NCBI GenBank assembly: GCA_964500605.1
Contig: CAZCOS010000077.1
Coordinates: forward strand, 1-8,416
Length of the DNA stretch: 8,416 bases
Origin: Sterolibacterium sp964500605
GTDB lineage: Bacteria; Pseudomonadota; Gammaproteobacteria; Burkholderiales; Rhodocyclaceae
Direction: 5' to 3'
Shown piece by piece: positions 1 through 6,499 of the stretch. The position numbers and the translations under genes were made by a program. A model generated the notes under the pieces. It saw nothing but the letters and a program-made list of their open reading frames with translations. It did not search any database and was not told the origin of the DNA. Numbering within the stretch: the stretch's first letter is position 1; the number at the start of each line of letters is the position of its first letter.

Positions 1-2279
1 TTCAGCCCCATCCCCACCATGCGAGGCTCGGTCCAGCCTGCGACGCGATAAAGGCCGGCGACGTCAATGTGGGTGGCTTCCTTTTTCACGTTCGCGAGAT
101 TTTTGACCCAGAGTGACAGCTCGGTTTTGCCTGGGCCGCCCAGCGGAACGCCGGAGAGCAGCAGGCGCGCATTGACGAGGGCCAGCGAAGGCATGGTCGA
201 TTCGTCGGCGGAATTACCCACGGCGGCGTTATTGCCCAGCGGTGAAATCTGGCCGTGGTAATTGAGATAGGATGAGGAGAAGGTGTAATCGACGATGCCG
301 CGCAGCGTGCCCCAGTCCGTCTTCGCCAGTCGGCCATCCAGATTGAGCGTGAGCTGGTGTTTCGGTGAGTAGGAAGCACGGGTGTTCTCGGCCACATTCA
401 CCAGCGCGCCGTACTGGTTGAAGGTGTCGTATTGCTTGAACTTCATGTGCAGGTAGCCATAGACCGCCTGAAGCCGCCAGCCGTCTGCCAGCTGGTAGAG
501 GCCTTCGACTTCGATGCCTTCGCTTTTCAGCTTGCCGGCATTGACTGTAACGGGGGAAACGCCGCCTGGCGGGAGCTGGTTGATGTGGTAGTCGCGCACA
601 TCCGTGGAAAACAGCGTGGCGTTAAGCTGTGCCTTGCCGTCGTTGAATACGGATTTCACGCCCAGCTCGAAGGCGGTGGAGGTTTCCTGTTGATAGGGGC
701 GCATGGCCTGCGCGGCCGTGTCGGCTTCCAGGGGGAAGCCGCCGCTCTTGAAGCCTTTGGCGACCCGGCCATAAACCGTCAGCCCGGGGTTGAGTCGCCA
801 GGAGAGGGCCAGGGTGGGCGAGGTGGCGGCAAAGGTGGCGCGGCCCTGGTGGGGCGAAAAATCCTTGTATTGCTGGGCGGCCGGGTTCCCCAGCGGCCCC
901 CAGGTGCTCCAGACTTCGCCACGTTTTTCTTCCACACTGCGCCGCAGGCCGATGGTCGCGGTCAGATCGGTCAGCAGACGGTAATCGAGCTGGCCGTAGA
1001 GGGCTTTGGCATTGGTGCGGGTGCGGTAGTAGAGCCAGCGTTCGCGGGGAGGGGCGAAGCCAAAGGTGAAGTAATCGCCGCTCTGGTCGGTCAGGGTGTA
1101 GCCGTCATCCTTGAAGAGATAGACACCCGTGACCCAGTGCATCCGGTCGTGCTGGCCCGTCCATTGCAGCTCATGGGAGGTGGTGTCGTAGTTGGTGTTC
1201 TTGCTGGCATTGAAGACGTCGACGGGGGTGCCATCGAGATCGAGGGCTTCCCGGTATTGCATCTTGCGTTTTGCGCCGATGTACTTGAGGCTGCTGCCTT
1301 CGGAGAGCTTCCAGCTCGCAGTCAAAGACTGGCCATTGACATCGACCCGGGTGAAGTAATCCTTGCCGGGAGTGCTGGCGATGGAGGAAGGGTAGCTGCT
1401 GCTGGCGTAAGGGGCCATGGCGGGGCGCAGACGCATGCCGAAGATCGGGTCGATGCTGCCAATGTAGGCAGAGGGATAAAGCGCGGCGTAGCCATTCGGG
1501 CTGTAGAGGCTGATGGCCGTGGGGGTTTCGTTGATGTGGCTGTGGTCGTAGGCGTAGTCGATTTTGATATCCGGGCTGACATCGAAACCGGCCGTCAGCC
1601 GTTGCGTCTGGCGGTTGCGGCTGTTCCAGTCGTGGCCATTCGGGTTTTTGATCGTGCCGTCGCGCTGCTCGTCGCGCAGGGAGAAACCCAGCCGCATGAT
1701 GCCTATCTGCGGCAGATCCATCGCGGCCCGCAAGACCTGCTGGCCGTGATTGCCCACATCGAGGCCGACATTGCCGCCGAAGTCTCCCGAAGGTTTGCGG
1801 GTGATGAAGTTGATCGCGCCGCCTTCCGTGTTCTTGCCAAAGAGCGTGCCTTGCGGCCCGCGCAGCACCTCGATGCGTTCGAGATCGAGCATGTCGAGCA
1901 AGCCCCCCTGGGTTTTGCCGATATACACACCGTCCAGATACAGGCCCACGGCTCCGTCTGACCAGATGCCCGGCTGGCCACCGCCAATGCCGCGGATACT
2001 GACCGCGCCAATCAGCCCCGCACCTGGCTGGGCGGATTTGATGGTGACGTTGGGGGCCAGGGCATTCAGGCTGGTCGGGCCTTGAATCCCGCGGTTTTCA
2101 AGCTGGCCGCCGGAGATGGCCGTGACGGAAAGCGGCACATCCTGCAAACGCTCGGTGCGTTTTTGGGCCGTCACGATGACTTCTTCCAGCACTTCATTGG
2201 CTGCTAATGCCGATGAAACGTAGGTGGTGCCGAGCAACAGGGGCAGTATGCGCAGGGTCATTCTGGGGAAGGTATTCAT
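1..2279 (-). CDS. TonB-dependent outer-membrane receptor (3' end cut by window edge)
   Basis: This is an energy-coupled outer-membrane importer: a 22-stranded barrel closed by an N-terminal plug, opened by TonB-ExbBD. One open frame of 759 codons reads leftward without frameshift. Residues 1-26 form a signal peptide (hydrophobic core LRILPLLLG, cleavage near SALA). A TonB box (EEVIVTA, about 32-38) follows. The plug spans roughly 45-160, with the family signature IEVLRGPQGTLFGKN at 136-150. The rest is aromatic-rich, alternating barrel sequence such as LTVYGRVAKGFKSGGF. The last codons in the window read EPRMVGMGL, which resembles the final strand of such receptors, so probably only a few residues are missing. 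The ATG at 2279 has a moderate AAAGGG about nine bases upstream and gives a proper signal peptide. It lies 95 bases after the K+ channel gene on the same strand. The substrate (siderophore, cobalamin, other) is not deducible; no neighbouring uptake genes help. The class is sure, the ligand unknown. Confidence 0.96.
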   Translation of the reverse strand, partial: MNTFPRMTLRILPLLLGTTYVSSALAANEVLEEVIVTAQKRTERLQDVPLSVTAISGGQLENRGIQGPTSLNALAPNVTIKSAQPGAGLIGAVSIRGIGGGQPGIWSDGAVGLYLDGVYIGKTQGGLLDMLDLERIEVLRGPQGTLFGKNTEGGAINFITRKPSGDFGGNVGLDVGNHGQQVLRAAMDLPQIGIMRLGFSLRDEQRDGTIKNPNGHDWNSRNRQTQRLTAGFDVSPDIKIDYAYDHSHINETPTAISLYSPNGYAALYPSAYIGSIDPIFGMRLRPAMAPYASSSYPSSIASTPGKDYFTRVDVNGQSLTASWKLSEGSSLKYIGAKRKMQYREALDLDGTPVDVFNASKNTNYDTTSHELQWTGQHDRMHWVTGVYLFKDDGYTLTDQSGDYFTFGFAPPRERWLYYRTRTNAKALYGQLDYRLLTDLTATIGLRRSVEEKRGEVWSTWGPLGNPAAQQYKDFSPHQGRATFAATSPTLALSWRLNPGLTVYGRVAKGFKSGGFPLEADTAAQAMRPYQQETSTAFELGVKSVFNDGKAQLNATLFSTDVRDYHINQLPPGGVSPVTVNAGKLKSEGIEVEGLYQLADGWRLQAVYGYLHMKFKQYDTFNQYGALVNVAENTRASYSPKHQLTLNLDGRLAKTDWGTLRGIVDYTFSSSYLNYHGQISPLGNNAAVGNSADESTMPSLALVNARLLLSGVPLGGPGKTELSLWVKNLANVKKEATHIDVAGLYRVAGWTEPRMVGMGL

Positions 2280-2324
2280 GGAAGCAACCCTTTCTGATGA
2301 CGACGGAAAAATGCAGGAAAGGCG

Positions 2325-2361
2325 TATCCAGCCTGTGTTCAGGTGGAAGCGGCACTGGATA
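2325..2361. repeat. 7-bp inverted repeat upstream of the TonB receptor gene
   Basis: TATCCAG (2325-2331) and its exact complement CTGGATA (2355-2361) are separated by 23 bases, in the 95-base gap between the channel gene and the receptor start. Inside the spacer lies a smaller dyad CCTG-TGTT-CAGG (2332-2343). It could be an operator or an mRNA stem in the receptor leader. It has no T-tract on either side, so it is not an intrinsic terminator, and it does not resemble a Fur box. A repeat of this length can occur by chance. Confidence 0.3.
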
Positions 2362-2374
2362 TTACTTCAAACAA

Positions 2375-3277
2375 TTACGTCCGGGTATGAACGCTGTCTG
2401 GGTTGGCCCTGCTTGTGCCGGGTTTCATGGGCGCGCCACATTCCTGACAAAAGTGTGCCATTACGGTGTGTCCAGCGCAGCCGCAGCTCGGGCACAGCCT
2501 TTCGGCATCCCATTCCGTGCGTCGACGAACGGCGAATTCGGCACTGATGATGCCGGTCGGCACAGCCAGGGTACCCCAGCCCATCAGCATCATCAGGGAG
2601 GCGATCAGCCGCCCCAGATCGGTCTTCGGGGCGATGTCGCCAAAGCCGACGGTGGTCATGGTCGTGATCGACCAATACACCGAAACCGGAATGCTGGTGA
2701 AACCGTTGTCCGGGCCTTCGATGACATACATCAACGTCCCCAGAACGATGACAACCAGGCCGACGAAACCGATGAAAACCACGATTTTCCGGCGAGTGGC
2801 CAGCAGAACCGAGCCCAGATCACGAAACTCATGCACATAGGCGGCCAGCTTGAGCAAGCGGAAGATTCGTAAGAGACGCAGGATGCGAACATCGAGCAGC
2901 AGCACCAGTTGCGGAAAAAACAGGGCCAGGAATGTGGGCACGATGGCGATGAAGTCGATGATGCCCAGAAAGCTCAGAGCATATTGTCGGGGCCGCCGGA
3001 CGCAGATCAGCCGAAGTAGATATTCGACGCTGAACAAGCCGGTGAAGAGCCATTCCAGGGCTTCAAAGAGCGTGCCATGTCGCGCGTTGAGCGGGGCCAC
3101 GCTGTCGAGCATGACGACGGTGACGCTCAGGAGGATCAGCGTCAGCAGGCAAAAATCGAAAATCCGGGCGGCGCGTGTTTCGGATTCAAAGAGGATGCCG
3201 TGCATCCTGCGACGCCAACCCGAGGCCGGACGTCCAAAATGATCGTCTGTGTCGCTTGTGTTCAGATCAGGCGGCAT
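2375..3277 (-). CDS. Voltage-gated-type six-TM potassium channel with C-terminal zinc ribbon
   Basis: This is a predicted inner-membrane K+ channel subunit that would act as a tetramer. From the ATG at 3277 (300 residues) one sees S1 about 40-58, S2 73-93, S3 102-121, and an S4 helix with positive residues at every third place (R131, R134, R137, R140, K143). S5 follows at about 165-185, then the pore loop with selectivity filter TTVGFGD (208-214), then S6 about 222-248. The filter is the GFGD variant of the usual GYGD. After S6 comes a short cytoplasmic tail with C262-x2-C265 and C277-x2-C280, a small zinc-ribbon-like module. Start choice: an in-frame TTG at 3295 would add six residues, but it has no ribosome-binding site. 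The ATG at 3277 has AAGG immediately before it, also poor, and overlaps the end of ubiK by 11 bases, suggesting translational coupling. The basic cytoplasmic N-terminus fits either start. Channel identity is firm; gating stimulus and physiological role are unknown. Confidence 0.92.
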   Translation of the reverse strand: MPPDLNTSDTDDHFGRPASGWRRRMHGILFESETRAARIFDFCLLTLILLSVTVVMLDSVAPLNARHGTLFEALEWLFTGLFSVEYLLRLICVRRPRQYALSFLGIIDFIAIVPTFLALFFPQLVLLLDVRILRLLRIFRLLKLAAYVHEFRDLGSVLLATRRKIVVFIGFVGLVVIVLGTLMYVIEGPDNGFTSIPVSVYWSITTMTTVGFGDIAPKTDLGRLIASLMMLMGWGTLAVPTGIISAEFAVRRRTEWDAERLCPSCGCAGHTVMAHFCQECGAPMKPGTSRANPDSVHTRT

Positions 3278-3521
3278 CCTTGCGACCGTTTTCAATCTGT
3301 TCGATCTGTTCGATCCGTTTTTCCAGTGCCGCCAGACGTGACTGGCATTGCGAGAGTAGTGCGGCTTGGACTTCGAACTCCTCGCGGGTGACCAGATCGA
3401 GGCGGGACAAGCCGCTGGTCAATAAGGCACGAGCGTTCTTTTCGAGATCGCGAACCGGGCTGTTGGCTAGGCGTTCGGCGAATTGTTTGGCGATGTCGTC
3501 GAGCAGGGTCGGATTGGGCAT
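3267..3521 (-). CDS. ubiK: UbiK-family ubiquinone biosynthesis accessory factor (BMFP domain)
   Basis: This 84-residue protein matches the UbiK/YqiC family in length and layout. The N-terminal half begins MPNPTLLDDIAKQFAERLA, a conserved amphipathic helix. The middle contains the family-type stretch LVTREEFEVQ, and the C-terminal part (about 50-78) is a coiled coil rich in leucine, glutamate and arginine (SRLAALEKRIEQIEQIE). In enterobacteria UbiK associates with UbiJ and lipids and supports aerobic ubiquinone synthesis; it has no known catalytic site, and none is seen here. The ATG at 3521 begins the conserved MPN start; ribosome-binding sequence is weak (an AGG about 12 bases upstream). Its TGA lies inside the start region of the K+ channel gene, so the two are probably co-transcribed. 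It is divergent from the porin-glnK-amtB operon. Confidence 0.9.
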   Translation of the reverse strand: MPNPTLLDDIAKQFAERLANSPVRDLEKNARALLTSGLSRLDLVTREEFEVQAALLSQCQSRLAALEKRIEQIEQIENGRKDAA

Positions 3522-3531
3522 GTTGTTCTGG

Positions 3532-3602
3532 CCTGAGGTTCAGTTAGTGCGAAGCATCGTGAAACCGCGAGTTTATCAGCCGATCAGGAATCGCACCTCA
3601 GG
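3532..3602. repeat. Long-range inverted repeat in the ubiK leader/promoter region
   Basis: CCTGAGGT (3532-3539) is exactly complementary to ACCTCAGG (3595-3602). Just inside, GTGCGA (3547-3552) is complementary to TCGCAC (3591-3596), so the right arm TCGCACCTCAGG can pair with the left arm if seven or eight bases bulge out on the left. The arm centres are 63 bp apart. On the minus strand this lies in the ubiK 5' region, ending about ten bases before its start codon. It may be a structured leader or a pair of operator half-sites for a looping regulator. No known regulator consensus was recognised. Confidence 0.4.
3570..3578 (-). promoter_or_regulatory. Possible extended -10 element for ubiK
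   Basis: Read on the minus strand this is TGATAAACT, a TG-N-TAAACT extended -10 with four of six bases of the sigma-70 hexamer. No recognisable -35 hexamer lies at the right distance. It would start transcription near 3563, giving ubiK a leader of about 40 bases. Weak evidence, offered only because some promoter must serve ubiK in this gap. Confidence 0.2.
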
Positions 3603-3607
3603 TGGGC

Positions 3608-3624
3608 TGCCTTTGTCTGGTGCA
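3608..3624 (+). promoter_or_regulatory. NtrC-like enhancer site 1
   Basis: The 17-mer TGCCTTTGTCTGGTGCA fits the NtrC (NRI) consensus TGCACY-N5-GGTGCA with a complete right half (GGTGCA) and TGC plus the pyrimidine conserved in the left half. Its centre (3616) is about 130 bases upstream of the start predicted from the sigma-54 element at 3719-3735, a normal enhancer distance. A second, weaker site follows exactly 32 bp downstream. Confidence 0.55.
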
Positions 3625-3639
3625 AGGTGGCGTGCGATG

Positions 3640-3656
3640 AAGCAGATTTTGGTGCA
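3640..3656 (+). promoter_or_regulatory. NtrC-like enhancer site 2 (half conserved)
   Basis: The right half GGTGCA (3651-3656) is intact, while the left half (AAGCAG) does not match the palindrome in register. It lies 32 bp (three helical turns) from site 1, on the same face of the helix, and about 98 bases upstream of the predicted start. This copies the spacing of the paired strong sites ahead of E. coli glnA. Alone it would be unconvincing; support comes from its position. Confidence 0.4.
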
Positions 3657-3688
3657 TCACTTGGACAAGGGTGTTGAGGCATGAATTG

Positions 3689-3701
3689 TAATGCATTGAT
3701 T
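3689..3701 (-). promoter_or_regulatory. IHF binding site candidate
   Basis: On the minus strand the sequence AATCAATGCATTA matches the IHF consensus WATCAR-N4-TTR at every defined position. It sits in a locally AT-rich tract (3681-3720 has only 10 G/C in 40 bases, against a GC-rich background), as IHF sites often do. It lies between the NtrC-like sites and the sigma-54 element, centred about 50 bases upstream of the predicted start, where an IHF bend would bring enhancer-bound NtrC to the polymerase. Confidence 0.5.
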
Positions 3702-3718
3702 TTATGTTGTTATTCGTG

Positions 3719-3735
3719 TTGGCACGGTTTCTGCT
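3719..3735 (+). promoter_or_regulatory. Sigma-54 (RpoN) -24/-12 promoter for the porin-glnK-amtB operon
   Basis: TTGGCACGGTTTCTGCT contains the -24 block TTGGCACG in full and CTGC for the -12 TTGC block. The invariant GG (3721-3722) and GC (3733-3734) are separated by exactly ten bases, as sigma-54 requires. Predicted transcription start is near 3746, leaving a leader of about 49 bases before the porin ATG at 3795. With the upstream NtrC-like and IHF sites it implies induction under nitrogen limitation. Confidence 0.75.
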
Positions 3736-3794
3736 TTGCTGTCCTTGCCGCTGACCAAGAACGGTATTTCGCCACTCTTTTCTGGAGCACTGAA

Positions 3795-4574
3795 ATGAAC
3801 AAGTCAAAAACACTTTCCCTGTTGATCCTGGGCCTTTTTCCGATGCTGGGTTTTGCTGCGGATGCGTCCGTGGCTTCGGGCAGTTCTCACACGTTCACCG
3901 GCAACGTCACGCTGGCTTCCGAATATCTCTATCGGGGTATCAGTCAGACCAACGGCAAGCCGGCCGTGCAAGGTGGTTTCGATTATGCCCACGCGAGCGG
4001 TTTTTACGTCGGCGTCTGGGGATCGAACATTTCCTGGCTGAGCGATGGCAATGCCGGAGTCAGCGCACCGCTGGAGCTGGATGTCTACGGGGGTTACAAG
4101 GGGAGCTTCGGCGGGGATTACAGCTATGACGTTGGGGTGTTAGCTTACAACTATCCGGGTACATATCCGGCGGGCTTCACCGATGCGGACACCACCGAAG
4201 TTTATGGTGCGATTGGCTGGAAGACTCTCAGCCTCAAGTATTCGCACAGCGTGTCCAGCCATCTTTTCGGCTTCACCACGGCTAGCGGTGGCAAGACGAG
4301 TGGCAGTGGCTATCTCGATCTGTCGGTCAGCCATGATCTGGGCAATGGCTGGGCTGTCAATGCCCATGTGGGCCACCAGAAGGTCAAGGATCGCCGTGAC
4401 GCTTCCTACACGGATTACAAGATCGGGCTGACCAAGGATATCGGCTTCGGTAGCCTGGGCCTTTCTTATCTGACGACCAATGCCCAGGGCGATGTCGGCC
4501 AGCCTTACCGCAATGCCTTTGGGCGTGACTTGGGCGATGCCCGCCTTGTGCTCAGCTTTGGCAAAACCTTCTGA
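3795..4574 (+). CDS. TorF/Gcw_chp family putative outer-membrane porin
   Basis: A 259-residue exported protein of the proteobacterial TorF (Gcw_chp) family, whose members are predicted small beta-barrels of unproven substrate. Residues 1-21 are a signal peptide (MNKSK then a leucine-rich core, cleavage near GFA-AD). The family's conserved region is at 43-81: EYLYRGISQTNGKPAVQGGF, then DYAHASGFYVGVWGSNISW. The rest alternates polar and aromatic residues in strand-like stretches, and the protein ends LVLSFGKTF with a terminal phenylalanine, the usual outer-membrane barrel signal. The frame extends upstream to an ATG at 3681, but that precedes the predicted transcription start and adds a cysteine-rich non-signal sequence. 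The ATG at 3795 has GGAG seven bases upstream and a proper signal peptide. It is first in the operon, 30 bases before glnK, so it is expected to be made under nitrogen limitation. A role in passing ammonium or another nitrogen source across the outer membrane is inference only. Confidence 0.9.
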   Translation: MNKSKTLSLLILGLFPMLGFAADASVASGSSHTFTGNVTLASEYLYRGISQTNGKPAVQGGFDYAHASGFYVGVWGSNISWLSDGNAGVSAPLELDVYGGYKGSFGGDYSYDVGVLAYNYPGTYPAGFTDADTTEVYGAIGWKTLSLKYSHSVSSHLFGFTTASGGKTSGSGYLDLSVSHDLGNGWAVNAHVGHQKVKDRRDASYTDYKIGLTKDIGFGSLGLSYLTTNAQGDVGQPYRNAFGRDLGDARLVLSFGKTF

Positions 4575-4604
4575 TTCATTACTTCATCCAGGAAAGGAAT
4601 TCTC

Positions 4605-4943
4605 ATGAAACTCGTGACTGCCATCATCAAGCCTTTCAAACTCGACGAAGTGCGCGAAGCCCTGTCGGCCATCGGTATGCAGGGGATTACTGTGACCGAA
4701 GTTAAGGGTTTTGGCCGTCAGAAAGGCCACACCGAGCTTTATCGCGGCGCGGAATATGTCGTCGATTTTCTGCCCAAGATCAAGATCGAAATCGCGCTTC
4801 GGGATGAGCAGCTCGAACAGGCGATTGAAGCCATCGAGAAATCGGCCTGCACGGGCAAGATCGGTGACGGAAAAATCTTCGTTTATGCGCTGGAAGAGGC
4901 GATCCGGATTCGGACGGGCGAATCCGGTGACGCGGCCCTTTGA
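4605..4943 (+). CDS. glnK: PII nitrogen regulatory protein GlnK
   Basis: A 112-residue PII protein, the standard length. It is a cytoplasmic trimer that senses ATP/ADP and 2-oxoglutarate, is uridylylated by GlnD, and blocks AmtB when nitrogen is plentiful. Visible motifs: the T-loop around residues 37-55 (GRQKGHTELYRGAEYVVDF) with the uridylylation tyrosine Y51 and Q39 for 2-oxoglutarate/Mg; the B-loop TGKIGDGKIFV at 83-93; and the C-loop RIRTGE at 101-106 with R101 and R103. All key residues are present. The ATG at 4605 follows a strong GGAAAGGAA by about six bases. The gene ends 10 bases before amtB, and its TGA overlaps the amtB ribosome-binding site. The amtB linkage argues for GlnK rather than the glnB paralogue usually found elsewhere. 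GlnB and GlnK cannot be told apart by sequence alone. Confidence 0.95.
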   Translation: MKLVTAIIKPFKLDEVREALSAIGMQGITVTEVKGFGRQKGHTELYRGAEYVVDFLPKIKIEIALRDEQLEQAIEAIEKSACTGKIGDGKIFVYALEEAIRIRTGESGDAAL

Positions 4944-4953
4944 GGAGAATGAC

Positions 4954-6477
4954 ATGAAAAAACTGTTGATGCTGATGCTGGCATTCTGGTTCGCCGCCCT
5001 CGGCCTGCTTGCCCCGGCCAGTGCCGAGGAAACGCCGGCCGCTGCACCGGTGGCCGTCGTTGCACCGGCTGCGTCTCTGGCTGAGGCTGCCGCTGCACCT
5101 TCGCCGGCAGCCGCGCCGGCGGCCGTGGCGGTGATGGTTGCGCCGGCCGCCGTACCTGCACCCTCGGCCAACAAGGGAGACACGGCCTGGCTGTTCGTCG
5201 CCACGGCCTTCGTCATCCTGATGTCGATCCCCGGTCTGGCCCTGTTCTACGGCGGTCTGGTGCGCAGCAAGAATATGCTGTCGGTGTTGATGCAGGTCTT
5301 CGTCGTCTTTTCGCTCATCAGTGTGCTGTGGGTCGTGTATGGCTACAGCGTGGCTTTCACCGAAGGCAATGCTTTCTTCGGCGGCTTCGACAAGCTGTTG
5401 CTGAAGGGGGTGACGGTGGAATCGCTGGCGGCGACGTTCAGCAAGGGCATCGTGGTTCCCGAGCTGATCTATGTGGCTTTCCAGGGAGCTTTTGCAGCGA
5501 TTACCGTCGGCCTGATCGTCGGTTCCTTCGCTGAGCGTATCAAGTTCTCTGCCCTGCTGGCCTTCGCCGTGCTGTGGTTTACCTTCAGCTATCTGCCGAT
5601 TGCCCACATGGTCTGGTACTGGGCGGGCCCGGATGGTTACATCGATGCCGCTGCCGCCGAGAAGCTCACTGCAACGGCCGGTTTCCTGTTCCAGAAAGGT
5701 GCACTCGATTTCGCAGGTGGCACGGTGGTGCATATCAATGCCGCCGTCGCCGGTCTGGTTGGTGCGTATGTGGTCGGCAAGCGTGTGGGCTATGGCCGGG
5801 ATTCGATGGCTCCGCACAACCTGCCCATGACCATGATCGGTGCTTCGCTGCTCTGGTTCGGCTGGTTTGGCTTCAACGCCGGTTCCGCGCTCGAAGCCAA
5901 TGGCACGGCAGCTCTGGCCTTCGTCAATACCTGGCTGGCCACGGCGGCGGCAGCTCTCTCCTGGATGCTGCTGGAATGGGTATTGAAGGGCAAGCCTTCC
6001 TTGCTGGGCGCAGCCTCCGGTGCTGTGGCGGGTCTGGTCGCCATCACGCCAGCCTGCGGTTTCGTGGGCGTCGGCGGTGCGCTGGTCATCGGCTTGCTGG
6101 TTGGCGGCATCTGCCTGTGGGGTGTGCATGGCCTGAAGCGTTTGCTGGGCGCAGATGATTCGCTCGATGTGTTCGGTGTGCATGGTGTGGGCGGCATCTT
6201 TGGTGCGCTGATGACGGCGGTGTTCGCCGCTCCCAGTCTGGGCGGCACGGGGATCTACGACTACGTTGCCAACAAGGTGGCAGACAACTACTCGATTGCC
6301 GACCAGCTAGTCATTCAGGCGACGGGCGTTGGCGTCACCATCCTCTGGTCGGCGGTCGTTGCTTTCGTTGCTTACAAGCTGATCGATGTCGTCATCGGAT
6401 TGCGGGTTGCCGAAGACGAAGAGCGTGAGGGTCTGGACATCGCCTCGCATGGCGAGCAGGCCTATCGTTTCAGCTGA
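4954..6477 (+). CDS. amtB: Ammonium channel AmtB with Ala/Pro-rich N-terminal extension
   Basis: An inner-membrane trimeric channel of the Amt/Mep/Rh family that takes up ammonium. The protein has 507 residues, longer than E. coli AmtB (about 428). Residues 1-24 are a signal peptide (cleavage near ASA-EE), and 25-72 are almost only Ala, Pro, Val and Glu, a probable disordered periplasmic segment. The channel starts near 75 (TAWLFVATAFVILMSIPGLALF). Landmarks: the FQGAF motif (176-180) containing the expected pore-gate phenylalanine; D252 in GALDFAGGTVVH; the twin pore histidines H260 and H410 (GVHGVGG); LLWFGWFGFNAGSA (299-312). The cytoplasmic tail from about 483 (LRVAEDEEREGLD, then HGEQAY) carries the conserved GlnK-docking motif. 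The segment after HMVWYW (219-246) holds an insert relative to E. coli. The start ATG has GAGGAG seven bases upstream, overlapping the glnK stop. The gene is regulated with glnK from the sigma-54 promoter upstream of the porin. Identification is certain; the role of the extension is unknown. Confidence 0.96.
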   Translation: MKKLLMLMLAFWFAALGLLAPASAEETPAAAPVAVVAPAASLAEAAAAPSPAAAPAAVAVMVAPAAVPAPSANKGDTAWLFVATAFVILMSIPGLALFYGGLVRSKNMLSVLMQVFVVFSLISVLWVVYGYSVAFTEGNAFFGGFDKLLLKGVTVESLAATFSKGIVVPELIYVAFQGAFAAITVGLIVGSFAERIKFSALLAFAVLWFTFSYLPIAHMVWYWAGPDGYIDAAAAEKLTATAGFLFQKGALDFAGGTVVHINAAVAGLVGAYVVGKRVGYGRDSMAPHNLPMTMIGASLLWFGWFGFNAGSALEANGTAALAFVNTWLATAAAALSWMLLEWVLKGKPSLLGAASGAVAGLVAITPACGFVGVGGALVIGLLVGGICLWGVHGLKRLLGADDSLDVFGVHGVGGIFGALMTAVFAAPSLGGTGIYDYVANKVADNYSIADQLVIQATGVGVTILWSAVVAFVAYKLIDVVIGLRVAEDEEREGLDIASHGEQAYRFS

Positions 6478-6499
6478 GTTTCATCCGTATCTCATGACA

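Noticed and set aside
432..1961. Long open frame (509 codons) on the plus strand opposite the TonB receptor gene
   Set aside because: It lies wholly antisense to a gene with clear family motifs. Its product is rich in Gly, Ala, Val and Arg, without recognisable domains, as expected of a shadow frame in GC-rich DNA.
3681..3794. Upstream ATG extending the porin by 38 residues
   Set aside because: It precedes the predicted sigma-54 transcription start, lacks a ribosome-binding site, and would bury the signal peptide; the ATG at 3795 fits better on all counts.
4780..6183. 467-codon minus-strand frame opposite glnK-amtB
   Set aside because: Its sequence is rich in His, Gln and Arg with no domain, and it is fully antisense to two certain genes; a shadow frame.
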